Shown piece after piece: positions 25,646 through 33,953 of a stretch of 64,000 bases of DNA (positions within the stretch are counted from its first letter, which is position 1; each line of letters opens with the position of its first letter). A program made the position numbers and the translations under genes. The notes under the pieces are model-generated. The model saw only the letters and a program-made list of their open reading frames with translations. It did no database searches and was not told the origin of the DNA. Location: contig CACKFO010000006.1 in assembly GCA_902599405.1 (NCBI GenBank), forward strand, positions 25,835 through 89,834, written 5' to 3'. This DNA is from an uncultured Alphaproteobacteria bacterium (lineage in GTDB: Bacteria; Pseudomonadota; Alphaproteobacteria; HIMB59).

Positions 25646-27811
25646 CTAACTAATTATCTTCTCAAAATCATTACGATATTTATTCATAATATCAAAATAG
25701 TCAAATTTTTTAGAGTTTATCTCAATACCTTCTTTAATTATCTGCCCAATTTCGAGGTATTCAGCACCTTTTTTTGTCAGAAATGAAGTTACTTCTTCAA
25801 AATCTTTGCTTCTGATTTCAATAACATATCCAGCACTATATTCGCAGAATAAATCAATAGGATCAGGGACCTTGACCCTAAAACCCATATCCTTATATTG
25901 CATTTTTAATAACGCCGAAAAGATACCCCCTCTGGAAATATCATTGCAAGACATAATGCATTTCAAATCTGATAATTCCAAAACACAATTTGCAATTTTT
26001 TTCTCAAAATCTAGATCTAATACCTCTAAGTCATTAAATTCACATATGTTAAAAGCAATTTTTTGATCTTGTAATAAGTAAGGACTACAATTTTTTGTTA
26101 ATTGTTTTCCTAAAATAAGGATCTTATTACCAATTTCACAAAACTTATTTGTGTTTATTTTATTTAAATCCATATTGGAACCTACCATTCCTATTACAGG
26201 TGTAGGCTTAATTGGTATTTCATTTGTCTGGTTATATAAAGATACATTACCTGAAACAATAGGTGTATTGAATTTTACAGCCGCAGTTTTTAATCCATTA
26301 ATAGATAAAACCAACTCTCCCATAATGTTTGGATCTAAAGGACTTGCAAAGTTAAGGTTATTTGTAATCGCTAAAGGATTAATATTGCATGCAATTAGAT
26401 TTCTATATGACTCAGCAACCGTATATTTCATTCCTTCATATGGATTGATTCTAATGTATAATGGATTGCAGTCGGTAGATGCACCAATAACTTTTTGTGT
26501 TCCGTGAATCTTTACTATACCTGATGATTGACCTGGTTCTCTGATAGTATCTCCCATCACAGTAGAGTCATATTGATCGAAAACCCAACTTTTATCTAAA
26601 TAATTAAGATTTGTAAGAAGGTTAATTATCATATCTTCCAATTTAATTTTTGAAAAATCAAAATCTTTGTTTTTTCTTTTTCTTGGGATGTAAAACTCTC
26701 TATCGTATTCAGGAGCATCATCAACAATTATTTCTACTGGAAGATCGACAACTTTTTTATTATTTGACTCAAACACAACTCTTTTAGTTTCTGTAATTTC
26801 TCCAATGACTTCATAATCAATTTGCCATTTTTGAAGAATTTCTCTGACTTTACGATTATTTTTTTTATCGATAACAGCTAGCATTCTTTCTTGGCTTTCA
26901 GATAAAAGTATCTCATAGGCGCTCAGTGGTTGCCTCAATGGAATTTTATCAAGATTGATATAAACACCTACATTTCCTTTTGAAGCCATTTCTACACTGG
27001 AGGAGGTAATACCCGCAGCTCCCATATCTTGCATAGACTCTATTAATCCTGATGACATTAATTCTAAGCAACCCTCCATTAAAAGTTTTTCCATGAAGGG
27101 ATCACCAACTTGTACAGAGGGTCTTTTTTCATCCTCATCTTCCTCTGAAAAAACATCAGAGGCCATACTTGCTCCATGAATTCCATCTTTTCCAGTTTTA
27201 GATCCAATGTAAACAATAAGGCCACCAATAGATTTTGGTTTAGAATAAAAAATTTTATCTTTTTGAACATGTCCCACAGCCATAGCATTAACCAAATTAT
27301 TAAAATCATATGTTGACTCAAACTCACACTCACCACCAATATTAGGAATTCCAATACAGTTACCATAGTGTCCAATTCCATGAACCACACCATTTAACAA
27401 GTATTTTGTCTTTTCAGTTTCTATTAAACCAAATCTAATTGAGTCAAGAGTAGCAATTGGTCTCGCTCCCATTGTAAATATATCTCGTAGTATACCTCCA
27501 ACACCAGTTGCTGAACCGTTGAAAGGTTCTATGTAACTTGGATGATTGTGGCTTTCTATTTTAAACGCAATACCATCGTTATCTTGCAAATCAATTACAC
27601 CAGCGTTTTCTCCTGGTCCCTGAATTACAATTTCATTATCTGTGGGGAGTTTCTTAAGCCATTTTTTTGAAGTTTTATAACAACAGTGTTCATTCCACAT
27701 AGCAGAAAAAATACCCAATTCCTCAATGCTTAAGTCTCTGTTTAGATATTTCCTAATGACCTGGAATTCATCTAAAGTTAAACCGTGCTGAAGTATTAAC
27801 TCTTCATTCAT
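25646..27811 (-). CDS. purL: Phosphoribosylformylglycinamidine synthase, large subunit PurL
   Basis: This 721-residue protein is the synthetase part of the multi-subunit FGAM synthase, which converts FGAR and glutamine-derived ammonia to FGAM with ATP. It is the small type that needs PurQ and PurS, both encoded just upstream. Blocks seen: WNEHCCYKTSKKWLK near the start with the catalytic histidine, GPGENAGVIDL, KIESHNHPSYIEPFNGSATG, GARPIATLDSIRFG, and PSVQVGDPFMEKLLMEG. Length is normal. It overlaps purQ by 4 bp. Confidence 0.97.
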   Translation of the reverse strand: MNEELILQHGLTLDEFQVIRKYLNRDLSIEELGIFSAMWNEHCCYKTSKKWLKKLPTDNEIVIQGPGENAGVIDLQDNDGIAFKIESHNHPSYIEPFNGSATGVGGILRDIFTMGARPIATLDSIRFGLIETEKTKYLLNGVVHGIGHYGNCIGIPNIGGECEFESTYDFNNLVNAMAVGHVQKDKIFYSKPKSIGGLIVYIGSKTGKDGIHGASMASDVFSEEDEDEKRPSVQVGDPFMEKLLMEGCLELMSSGLIESMQDMGAAGITSSSVEMASKGNVGVYINLDKIPLRQPLSAYEILLSESQERMLAVIDKKNNRKVREILQKWQIDYEVIGEITETKRVVFESNNKKVVDLPVEIIVDDAPEYDREFYIPRKRKNKDFDFSKIKLEDMIINLLTNLNYLDKSWVFDQYDSTVMGDTIREPGQSSGIVKIHGTQKVIGASTDCNPLYIRINPYEGMKYTVAESYRNLIACNINPLAITNNLNFASPLDPNIMGELVLSINGLKTAAVKFNTPIVSGNVSLYNQTNEIPIKPTPVIGMVGSNMDLNKINTNKFCEIGNKILILGKQLTKNCSPYLLQDQKIAFNICEFNDLEVLDLDFEKKIANCVLELSDLKCIMSCNDISRGGIFSALLKMQYKDMGFRVKVPDPIDLFCEYSAGYVIEIRSKDFEEVTSFLTKKGAEYLEIGQIIKEGIEINSKKFDYFDIMNKYRNDFEKIIS

Positions 27812-28488
27812 GAAATTAACGACTCTATAATAAGTCTTCCATCTTGTGATTGATGAAAATCAGAATATGCTCTCTCGGGATGAGGCATCATTCCAAGAAC
27901 ATTCTTTTTTTTGTTTGTAATACCTGCGATAGCCTCTATTGAACCATTTATATTTTCTTCATTATTTGAGAATTCACCTTTGCAATATTCAAATGCAATT
28001 TGTTCATTATTTTTTAATAAATTTAAAGTTTCAGTATCACAATAAAAATTTCCCTCATTATGAGCTACAGGTATTTGAAGAACCTGATTATCTTTGATTG
28101 ATAAATTAAAATTATTTTGAAATTTTTTTTTAATAAAACAATTTTTTCCTAAAAATTTAAGTTTTTTATTTCGAATTAATGCTCCTTCAAGAAGTCCAAT
28201 TTCAGTTAAAATTTGAAAGCCATTACAAATACCTAATAAATATCTATTATCATTTGCATGTTTGACAACTTCATTAATAATTTTACTTTTTGATGCCATT
28301 GCTCCTGATCTTAAATAATCACCAAAGCTAAAACCCCCAGGTAAAATTACTAAATCAACTTTTGGCAATGATGTCTCCTCATGCCATATATTATGAACCT
28401 CACCTTTAGTTAAATCTTTTAAGTAGCATAAGGCGTCTCTGTCACAATTAGATCCAGGAAATGTTATAACAGCAGATTTAAAACTCAT
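27808..28488 (-). CDS. purQ: Phosphoribosylformylglycinamidine synthase, glutaminase subunit PurQ
   Basis: This 226-residue class I glutamine amidotransferase releases ammonia for PurL. The nucleophile cysteine is in LGICNGFQIL, and the His-Glu pair is in MMPHPERA near the C-terminus. FPGSNCDRDALCYL and ILPGGFSFGDYLRSGAMA are typical of PurQ. It overlaps both neighbours by 4 bp, so purS, purQ and purL are probably translated in a coupled way. Confidence 0.97.
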   Translation of the reverse strand: MSFKSAVITFPGSNCDRDALCYLKDLTKGEVHNIWHEETSLPKVDLVILPGGFSFGDYLRSGAMASKSKIINEVVKHANDNRYLLGICNGFQILTEIGLLEGALIRNKKLKFLGKNCFIKKKFQNNFNLSIKDNQVLQIPVAHNEGNFYCDTETLNLLKNNEQIAFEYCKGEFSNNEENINGSIEAIAGITNKKKNVLGMMPHPERAYSDFHQSQDGRLIIESLIS

Positions 28489-28724
28489 CCAAGCACTTCG
28501 TACTCTTCAATAATATCGTTGACTAGAAGTTTTTTGCAAGCAGAGTCGATTTTTTGTACTTTTTCCTCTTTGCTTATATTATCGGGTAAATCTAATTCAA
28601 TGAGTTTTCCCTGTCGGATATTTGAAAATTCTGTAAATCCTAAACTATTAAGTGACTGTTCAATTACTTTTCCCTGTGGTTCTAAAATTTGGCCTTTAAG
28701 TCTTACTAAAATTTTTATTCGCAT
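28485..28724 (-). CDS. purS: Phosphoribosylformylglycinamidine synthase subunit PurS
   Basis: This 79-residue protein links PurQ to PurL in the FGAM synthase complex. It has the family pattern: KILVRLKGQILEPQGKVIEQSL, then RQGKLIELDLP and a C-terminal LLVNDIIEEYEV. Length is normal. It overlaps purC by one base and purQ by 4 bp. Confidence 0.93.
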   Translation of the reverse strand: MRIKILVRLKGQILEPQGKVIEQSLNSLGFTEFSNIRQGKLIELDLPDNISKEEKVQKIDSACKKLLVNDIIEEYEVLG

Positions 28725-29440
28725 TAAATCGTTAAGTTTAACCTATTAAGCACCTCTTCATATGCTTCTTCGATATTTCCTAAATCTCTACGAAATCGAT
28801 CTTTATCAAGTTTTTTATTTGTTTTTAAATCCCACAAACGACATGTATCTGGTGATATTTCATCTGCTAAAACAAGCTCATCAGTTTTTTTACAAATTCC
28901 AAATTCTAATTTAAAATCAACTAGATTTATTCCTATAGAATAGAACGTAGACCTTAATATGTCATTAATTCTCAAAGAATATTCATCTATTAACTCTAAT
29001 TCATTTAAATCACATAAACCTAAATTAAGAATATGTTCAGAACTTATATGAGGATCGCCAAGTTCATCCGATTTTAAACAATACTCTATTAGCGTATCAG
29101 ATAATTGCGTTCCTTCTTTTACACCAAACTTTTTAGATAAAGAGCCAGCAAAGAAATTTCTTACTAAAACTTCAATTGGAATAATATCTACTTTTTTTAA
29201 AAGCTGAGATTTTTTATCAATTTTCTTTATAAAGTGTGTTGGAATATCACAATGATTCAATATTTGAAATAAATAACTCGATATAGCATTATTAATTGCA
29301 CCCTTATTCTTTATAGAGCCCTTTTTTAAATTATTAAAAGCTGTAGCATCATTTTTATAGGTAGCTATGACTTCCTTACTAGTTTTGGCATAAATAATTT
29401 TTGCTTTTCCCTCATATAATTTTTTCAATTTTACTGCCAT
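28724..29440 (-). CDS. purC: Phosphoribosylaminoimidazole-succinocarboxamide synthase
   Basis: This 238-residue ATP-dependent ligase makes SAICAR from CAIR and aspartate. KLYEGKAKIIY (nucleotide-binding start), PIEVLVRNFFAGSL, DFKLEFGI and LADEISPDTCRLWD are all PurC signature blocks. Length is normal for the bacterial form. It overlaps purB and purS by one base each. Confidence 0.97.
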   Translation of the reverse strand: MAVKLKKLYEGKAKIIYAKTSKEVIATYKNDATAFNNLKKGSIKNKGAINNAISSYLFQILNHCDIPTHFIKKIDKKSQLLKKVDIIPIEVLVRNFFAGSLSKKFGVKEGTQLSDTLIEYCLKSDELGDPHISSEHILNLGLCDLNELELIDEYSLRINDILRSTFYSIGINLVDFKLEFGICKKTDELVLADEISPDTCRLWDLKTNKKLDKDRFRRDLGNIEEAYEEVLNRLNLTI

Positions 29441-30729
29441 TAATTAATCCTTTTAAATATTTTATCAACATTTTTAAAAAGATTTTTATTATTGAAGATA
29501 TTATTGACTTTACTTGATATTTTTAATTTGGCTAAACGAGGATGACTCAAAAGATTATCTTTAAAAGACATATCACCTTTCCAAGTTTTCAAAGCACAAT
29601 CTTGAACAATCTTATAGGCATCTTCTCTTAAAACTTTATTTTCAATAAGAAAGATCAAGACATTTTGTGAATAGGGTAGACCTTTTAAAAGATTTAAATT
29701 TTTCATCATATTTTTTTTATTTATATTTAAATTATTTAAAACGTTGATCATTCTTTGAACTGCAAAGTCTAGCGTTATGGTGGCATTGGGAGCGTTTATT
29801 CTCTCAACACTGGAGTGACTTATATCTCTTTCATGCCATGAAGTTATATTCTCCAAAGCAGGAATAGTTAACGATCTAATTACTCTTGCTAGTCCTGTTA
29901 AATTTTCTGATAAAATTGGATTTTTTTTATGAGGCATTGCTGAACTACCCTTTTGGCCTTTTCCAAAACCTTCCTCAACTTCTAAAACTTCTGTTCTTTG
30001 TAAATGTCTAATTTCAGTTGATAGACGTTCGATGGAGCTTGCAATAATAGCAAAAGAGCAAAAAAGGTCCGCATGCCTGTCTCTTGGAATTATCTGCGTG
30101 GAGACAGGTTCGATTGCAAATTTTAATTTTTTAGCAATCATTTGCTCTACCCTTGTGTCAATATTTGAATATGTCCCTACAGGACCAGACATTTGAATTG
30201 TTTGTATTTGTTTTATCGAATTTTTAAGACGATCTATGTTTCTTTTGTTTTCGGCTAGATAACCTAATATTTTTAATCCAAAAGTAGTCGTTTCGGCGTG
30301 AATACCATGACTTCTACCGATACATAATGTGTATTTATGTTTTTTTGCAATATTTAAAAGAGATTTACTCAAAGTTTTTAAACCTCCAAGAATTATATTG
30401 CTTGATTGGTTAAGTTGTATGGAGAAAGAAGTATCTAAAATATCACTAGATGTTAGTCCTTTATGAATATACCTAGACTCGGGTCCTACATACTTTGCTA
30501 CATTAGTTAAAAAAGCAATTACATCGTGCTTTGTTTTTTCTTCAATCTTTTCTATTTCTTTTACCTTAAACTTTGCTTTTTTTTTAATTTTGTTTGAGGT
30601 TCCTTTAGGTATCTGACCCAATTTTTCCATAGCCTCGCAAGCAAGAATTTCAAGGTCAAGCCATATTTGAAATTTATTATTATCCTCCCAGATTTCTTTA
30701 AGAATTTTTCTAGAGTATCTTGGTATCAA
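29440..30729 (-). CDS. purB: Adenylosuccinate lyase
   Basis: This 429-residue lyase acts twice in purine synthesis, splitting SAICAR and adenylosuccinate. The fumarase-superfamily signature GSSAMPHKKNPI is near residue 260. RSHGIHAETTTFG carries the general-acid histidine, and TSSDILDTSFSIQL is the first conserved region. It overlaps map upstream by 4 bp and purC downstream by one base. All steps visible here run from FGAR to AICAR except PurM and PurE/K, which are elsewhere. Confidence 0.96.
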   Translation of the reverse strand: MIPRYSRKILKEIWEDNNKFQIWLDLEILACEAMEKLGQIPKGTSNKIKKKAKFKVKEIEKIEEKTKHDVIAFLTNVAKYVGPESRYIHKGLTSSDILDTSFSIQLNQSSNIILGGLKTLSKSLLNIAKKHKYTLCIGRSHGIHAETTTFGLKILGYLAENKRNIDRLKNSIKQIQTIQMSGPVGTYSNIDTRVEQMIAKKLKFAIEPVSTQIIPRDRHADLFCSFAIIASSIERLSTEIRHLQRTEVLEVEEGFGKGQKGSSAMPHKKNPILSENLTGLARVIRSLTIPALENITSWHERDISHSSVERINAPNATITLDFAVQRMINVLNNLNINKKNMMKNLNLLKGLPYSQNVLIFLIENKVLREDAYKIVQDCALKTWKGDMSFKDNLLSHPRLAKLKISSKVNNIFNNKNLFKNVDKIFKRIN

Positions 30730-31505
30730 TTATAAAAAGCCTTATTTGGAGACTCTGTTAGAATCTCAATAATATCACCATTAATGTATATCGTATGTTC
30801 GTACTGAGCGCTAAGTGTTTTATCTTTTGTCACTGCAGTCCAACCATCGTTAAGTATTTTAGATTGATATTTACCAACATTGATCATGGGTTCAATTGTA
30901 AAAATCATTCCATCTACAAATTTTACTTTATCATACTCACTATCGTAATAGTGTAAAATACTAGGATTCTCGTGAAATTTTAATCCAACTCCATGTCCAC
31001 AAAAATCTCTAACAACACTAAAGTTATTTGAAGTAGCTATATCCTCAATTTTTTTTCCTATTCTACTGATAGGCTCACCAACTTTTATCTCGTCAATACT
31101 TTCTATCAAACAATCGTGGGTAACCTTGCATAGATTACTTGCTTTAATTGAAATGTCTCCTACTTTAAACATCCTTGATGAGTCCCCATGCCAACCATCA
31201 ATTATTGTTGTTACATCTACATTTAAAATATCTCCATTTTGAAGGTTTCGATTATAATTTGGAATTCCATGACAAATAACATGATTTAATGAGGTACATG
31301 TAGACTTTGGAAAACCTCTGTAAAACAACGGCGCAGGTGTGCCTCCTAGCTCTTGAATTCTTTTTAAACAATAATCATCAATCTCAGACGTTGAGACACC
31401 TTCTTTAATAATATTATTTAGTTCGTCTAAAATAGTCGCAGTTATTTTACTTGCCTCTCTACAAGGTTCTATCTCATAACTTTTGTATGATTTAATTTTC
31501 ATCAA
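30726..31505 (-). CDS. map: Methionine aminopeptidase, type I
   Basis: This 259-residue enzyme removes the initiator methionine. The five metal ligands are visible: Asp in LNVDVTTIIDGWHGD (two), His in FCGHGVGLKFHE, Glu in IFTIEPMIN, and Glu in QYEHTIYI. The start is ATG at 31505, with a second Met directly after. It overlaps sfsA by 14 bp. Placing map between sfsA and purB in one transcript is usual for compact alphaproteobacterial genomes. Confidence 0.95.
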   Translation of the reverse strand: MMKIKSYKSYEIEPCREASKITATILDELNNIIKEGVSTSEIDDYCLKRIQELGGTPAPLFYRGFPKSTCTSLNHVICHGIPNYNRNLQNGDILNVDVTTIIDGWHGDSSRMFKVGDISIKASNLCKVTHDCLIESIDEIKVGEPISRIGKKIEDIATSNNFSVVRDFCGHGVGLKFHENPSILHYYDSEYDKVKFVDGMIFTIEPMINVGKYQSKILNDGWTAVTKDKTLSAQYEHTIYINGDIIEILTESPNKAFYN

Positions 31506-32187
31506 TATTTATCTCACTAGTAATACTTATACCTTTATGTGAAACGTTACATTTAAAAGCTCTAAATTGTACGCCACTTTTTTTTGCTTTAAGAGAGTTT
31601 TCATAATACTCATTATCCAGATCTTTAGCTATAGAAAATCTATCTGCATCATTTCGTTGAATAAGATATATTAAAAAACATTTACTCCCTTTTTTTGACA
31701 TATTACTCAACTCAATTAAATGTTTAGATCCCCTAGAAGTAACTGCATCTGGAAATTCTGCTAAATTCTTTTTTCTTGATAAAGTGACTGATTTAACTTC
31801 AATGTAAGTATTCCCATTTGGGTGGCTAGCAAAGATATCAACTCTAGAATTTTCTCCATATTTAACCTCTTTTTTTAAATCTCCTTTAATTTCCTGCAAA
31901 ATTTTTTTTTCCTTCATGGCGTTGAAAACTATGTCATTTGGCAGAGATGTGTTTACTCCTACAAAAGTTTTGAGATCTTTAATTGCCTCTAGTCTATATT
32001 TTAATTTTGCATTCGGGTTTTCAACTTTGGCAACTAATACCTTTGAGTCTTCTTTTAATAAACCTAAAAGTGACCCTGTATTTGGGCAGTAAGCTGTGAC
32101 AACTTCATTATCAATCTTTAAATCTACAAAAAATCGTTTATAGCGTTTTACAAAAAAACCCTCTAAGATTTGTTCTTTATACTTCAT
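31492..32187 (-). CDS. sfsA: SfsA family protein (DNA/RNA nuclease-like fold)
   Basis: This 231-residue protein has the SfsA pattern: FFVKRYKRFFVDLKIDN, YCPNTGSLLGLL, then a PD-(D/E)XK-like core with RVDIFAS followed by YIEVKSVTLS, and FPDAVTSRGSKHL. E. coli SfsA was named for sugar fermentation stimulation; the core suggests nucleic-acid binding or cutting, but the role is unsettled. It is the first gene of the purine operon, and its start codon is only 2 bp from the divergent CinA-like gene. Confidence 0.9.
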   Translation of the reverse strand: MKYKEQILEGFFVKRYKRFFVDLKIDNEVVTAYCPNTGSLLGLLKEDSKVLVAKVENPNAKLKYRLEAIKDLKTFVGVNTSLPNDIVFNAMKEKKILQEIKGDLKKEVKYGENSRVDIFASHPNGNTYIEVKSVTLSRKKNLAEFPDAVTSRGSKHLIELSNMSKKGSKCFLIYLIQRNDADRFSIAKDLDNEYYENSLKAKKSGVQFRAFKCNVSHKGISITSEINIDEN

Positions 32188-32189
32188 TT

Positions 32190-32933
32190 ATGGTAACTAC
32201 TAAAAAAATATATTCTGCTTGTCTAATTATCATTGGCAATGAGATATTATCAGGTAGGACCCAAGATAAAAATATAAATCATGTAGCTAAAGAGTTGTTC
32301 ATTTGTGGTATATCTCTAAAGTTAGTGGTCGTAATCCCTGACCAAAAAAAAATAATTATATCTCAAATAAGAAAATTAAAAAATCAGTATGATTTTGTTA
32401 TCACTACTGGTGGTATAGGTCCAACTCACGATGACATTACATCTGAATCTATTAGTTTGGCAGTTAAAAAAAAATACAAATTACATTACGGCGCATACAG
32501 AGAATTAAAAAAATATTACACAAAAATTAAATCTGAATTAACTGATGCAAGAATGAAAATGGCGTATATGCCGGAAGGCTCTAAGTTAATTTTAAATAAA
32601 GTTAGTGGAGCACCAGGTTTTAAAATTGAAAATATTTATGTTTTTGCAGGCATACCTTCAATAGTACAAGCGATGATGAAAGAATTTAAAAAAATGATCA
32701 AAATTAAAAATAAATTTTATTCAACTACTATAATTACGAAGCTTTTCGAGAGTAAAATAGCCCATATACTCGTTGAAGCTGAGAGAAAATATAATAATAT
32801 TTCTATAGGTAGCTATCCAATTTTTGATGGAAAACCTAAGGGCGTAGAGGTTGTTATAAGCTCTCAAGTTAACAAATTAAGTGTTAGTAATGCAAAAAAA
32901 TTCATATTAAGTGAGATAAACAAAATCATTTAA
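32190..32933 (+). CDS. Molybdopterin-binding (CinA N-terminal / MoaB-like) domain protein
   Basis: This 247-residue protein carries the MoCF domain: LIIIGNEILSGRTQDKN at the start and VITTGGIGPTHDDITSESI near residue 70. KVSGAPGFKIENIYVFAGIPS is typical of CinA N-terminal proteins. The C-terminal nicotinamide-nucleotide deamidase domain of full CinA is absent, so this is the short form found in many alphaproteobacteria. CinA-family N-domains act on ADP-ribose or NMN-related compounds; the activity here is unknown. It is divergent from sfsA with a 2-bp gap and leads into the tRNA-Met genes. Confidence 0.85.
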   Translation: MVTTKKIYSACLIIIGNEILSGRTQDKNINHVAKELFICGISLKLVVVIPDQKKIIISQIRKLKNQYDFVITTGGIGPTHDDITSESISLAVKKKYKLHYGAYRELKKYYTKIKSELTDARMKMAYMPEGSKLILNKVSGAPGFKIENIYVFAGIPSIVQAMMKEFKKMIKIKNKFYSTTIITKLFESKIAHILVEAERKYNNISIGSYPIFDGKPKGVEVVISSQVNKLSVSNAKKFILSEINKII

Positions 32934-32944
32934 GATTGGATTAA

Positions 32945-32950
32945 TATAAT
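32945..32950 (+). promoter_or_regulatory. Candidate -10 box for the tRNA-Met genes
   Basis: TATAAT lies 20 nt upstream of the first tRNA base, which suits a short pre-tRNA leader. No clear -35 is visible at 17 bp. Confidence 0.35.
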
Positions 32951-32970
32951 ATAAAACAATATTTCTTTAT

Positions 32971-33047
32971 GGCGGAGTAGCTCAGTTGGTTAGAGCGGTG
33001 GAATCATAATCCATGTGTCGGGGGTTCAAATCCCTCCTCCGCTACCA
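32971..33047 (+). tRNA. tRNA-Met (CAT), elongator type
   Basis: A 77-nt cloverleaf: acceptor GGCGGAG/CTCCGCT, D-stem GCTC/GAGC, anticodon stem GTGGA/TCCAT with loop ATCATAA (anticodon CAT), T-arm GGGGG-TTCAAAT-CCCTC, and an encoded CCA. Position 1-72 is G-T and the anticodon stem lacks the three G-C pairs of an initiator, so this is the elongator tRNA-Met. A lysidine tRNA-Ile2 is less likely from the body sequence. Confidence 0.92.
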
Positions 33048-33098
33048 AGATTAATTATTGTAATTATTTATATTTTGACATATCTTTCGCTATCTGAT

Positions 33099-33175
<77 letters not shown>

Positions 33176-33181
33176 AATTAT

Positions 33182-33895
33182 TTAAAATAATTTATATTTT
33201 ATCAAAGCAAAAATAGCTTCAAACGCATCTTTTAATTTTATTTTTTTTCCCTCTTTATAACTTCTACCAAAGTAGTCTATGGGCACTTCTTTAATTTGAA
33301 TACCCAATTTAGCAATTTTTGTTGTCACTTCAGGACAAAAAGCAAATCTTTTTTCATGCAAATCAATTTTTTGAATTACATTTCTATCAAATAGCTTGTA
33401 GCAGGTATGGGCATCTGTGAGTTTCTGCTTATTTATGAAATTTGATAGTTTGGTCAAAATAAAATTTGCAAATTTACTTAAAACTGGTCTCAACCCTCCT
33501 TGGTTACTTACATCGCCACCTTTTAAAACTCTTGAGCCATAAACAACTTTATAGCCATTTTTGGTTTCATTTAACAAATCAATATAATTTTTTGGGTTGT
33601 ATTCCAAATCAGCATCTTGAATGATTACAAATTTTCCATTAGATATTTCTATGCCTTTTTTACAGGCAAAACCTTTACCTCTATTTTTTTTGAAAGATAA
33701 TAAATAGTCATATAAATGGTCATTACTTTTAAGTATTTTAAGTGAATTATCGTTTGAACCATCATTAATAACAATAATCTCTTTGAAAATATTTATATTA
33801 TTAATTTTTTCTAGAATCGTTTTAATAGTATCTTGTTCATTAAATAAAGGAATAATTACAGAGAGTTCTAATTCTTTATTTTTTTTTAATTTCAT
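33182..33895 (-). CDS. Family 2 glycosyltransferase (dolichol-phosphate-mannose-synthase-like)
   Basis: This 237-residue protein is a GT-A glycosyltransferase. ELSVIIPLFNEQDTI is the N-terminal fold start, IIVINDGSNDNS binds the nucleotide, and IIQDADLEYNPKNY carries the DxD-type metal site. Catalytic-region GSR and a later RFAFCPEVTTKIAKLG fit polyprenyl-phosphate sugar synthases (DPM1/ArnC-like) without C-terminal membrane helices. It would transfer a sugar to a lipid carrier at the inner face of the membrane. It is divergent from a large multi-pass membrane protein, which may use such a lipid-linked sugar. Confidence 0.87.
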   Translation of the reverse strand: MKLKKNKELELSVIIPLFNEQDTIKTILEKINNINIFKEIIVINDGSNDNSLKILKSNDHLYDYLLSFKKNRGKGFACKKGIEISNGKFVIIQDADLEYNPKNYIDLLNETKNGYKVVYGSRVLKGGDVSNQGGLRPVLSKFANFILTKLSNFINKQKLTDAHTCYKLFDRNVIQKIDLHEKRFAFCPEVTTKIAKLGIQIKEVPIDYFGRSYKEGKKIKLKDAFEAIFALIKYKLF

Positions 33896-33953
33896 TGCTA
33901 TATTTAGATTTTATAAATAAATTTAAATTCTTAAATCATTAATTTAAAAAAAA

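Noticed and set aside
33075..33080. TTGACA as a separate -35 for the initiator tRNA
   Set aside because: A -10 at normal spacing would fall inside the tRNA, so the tRNA is more likely co-transcribed with the first tRNA-Met.
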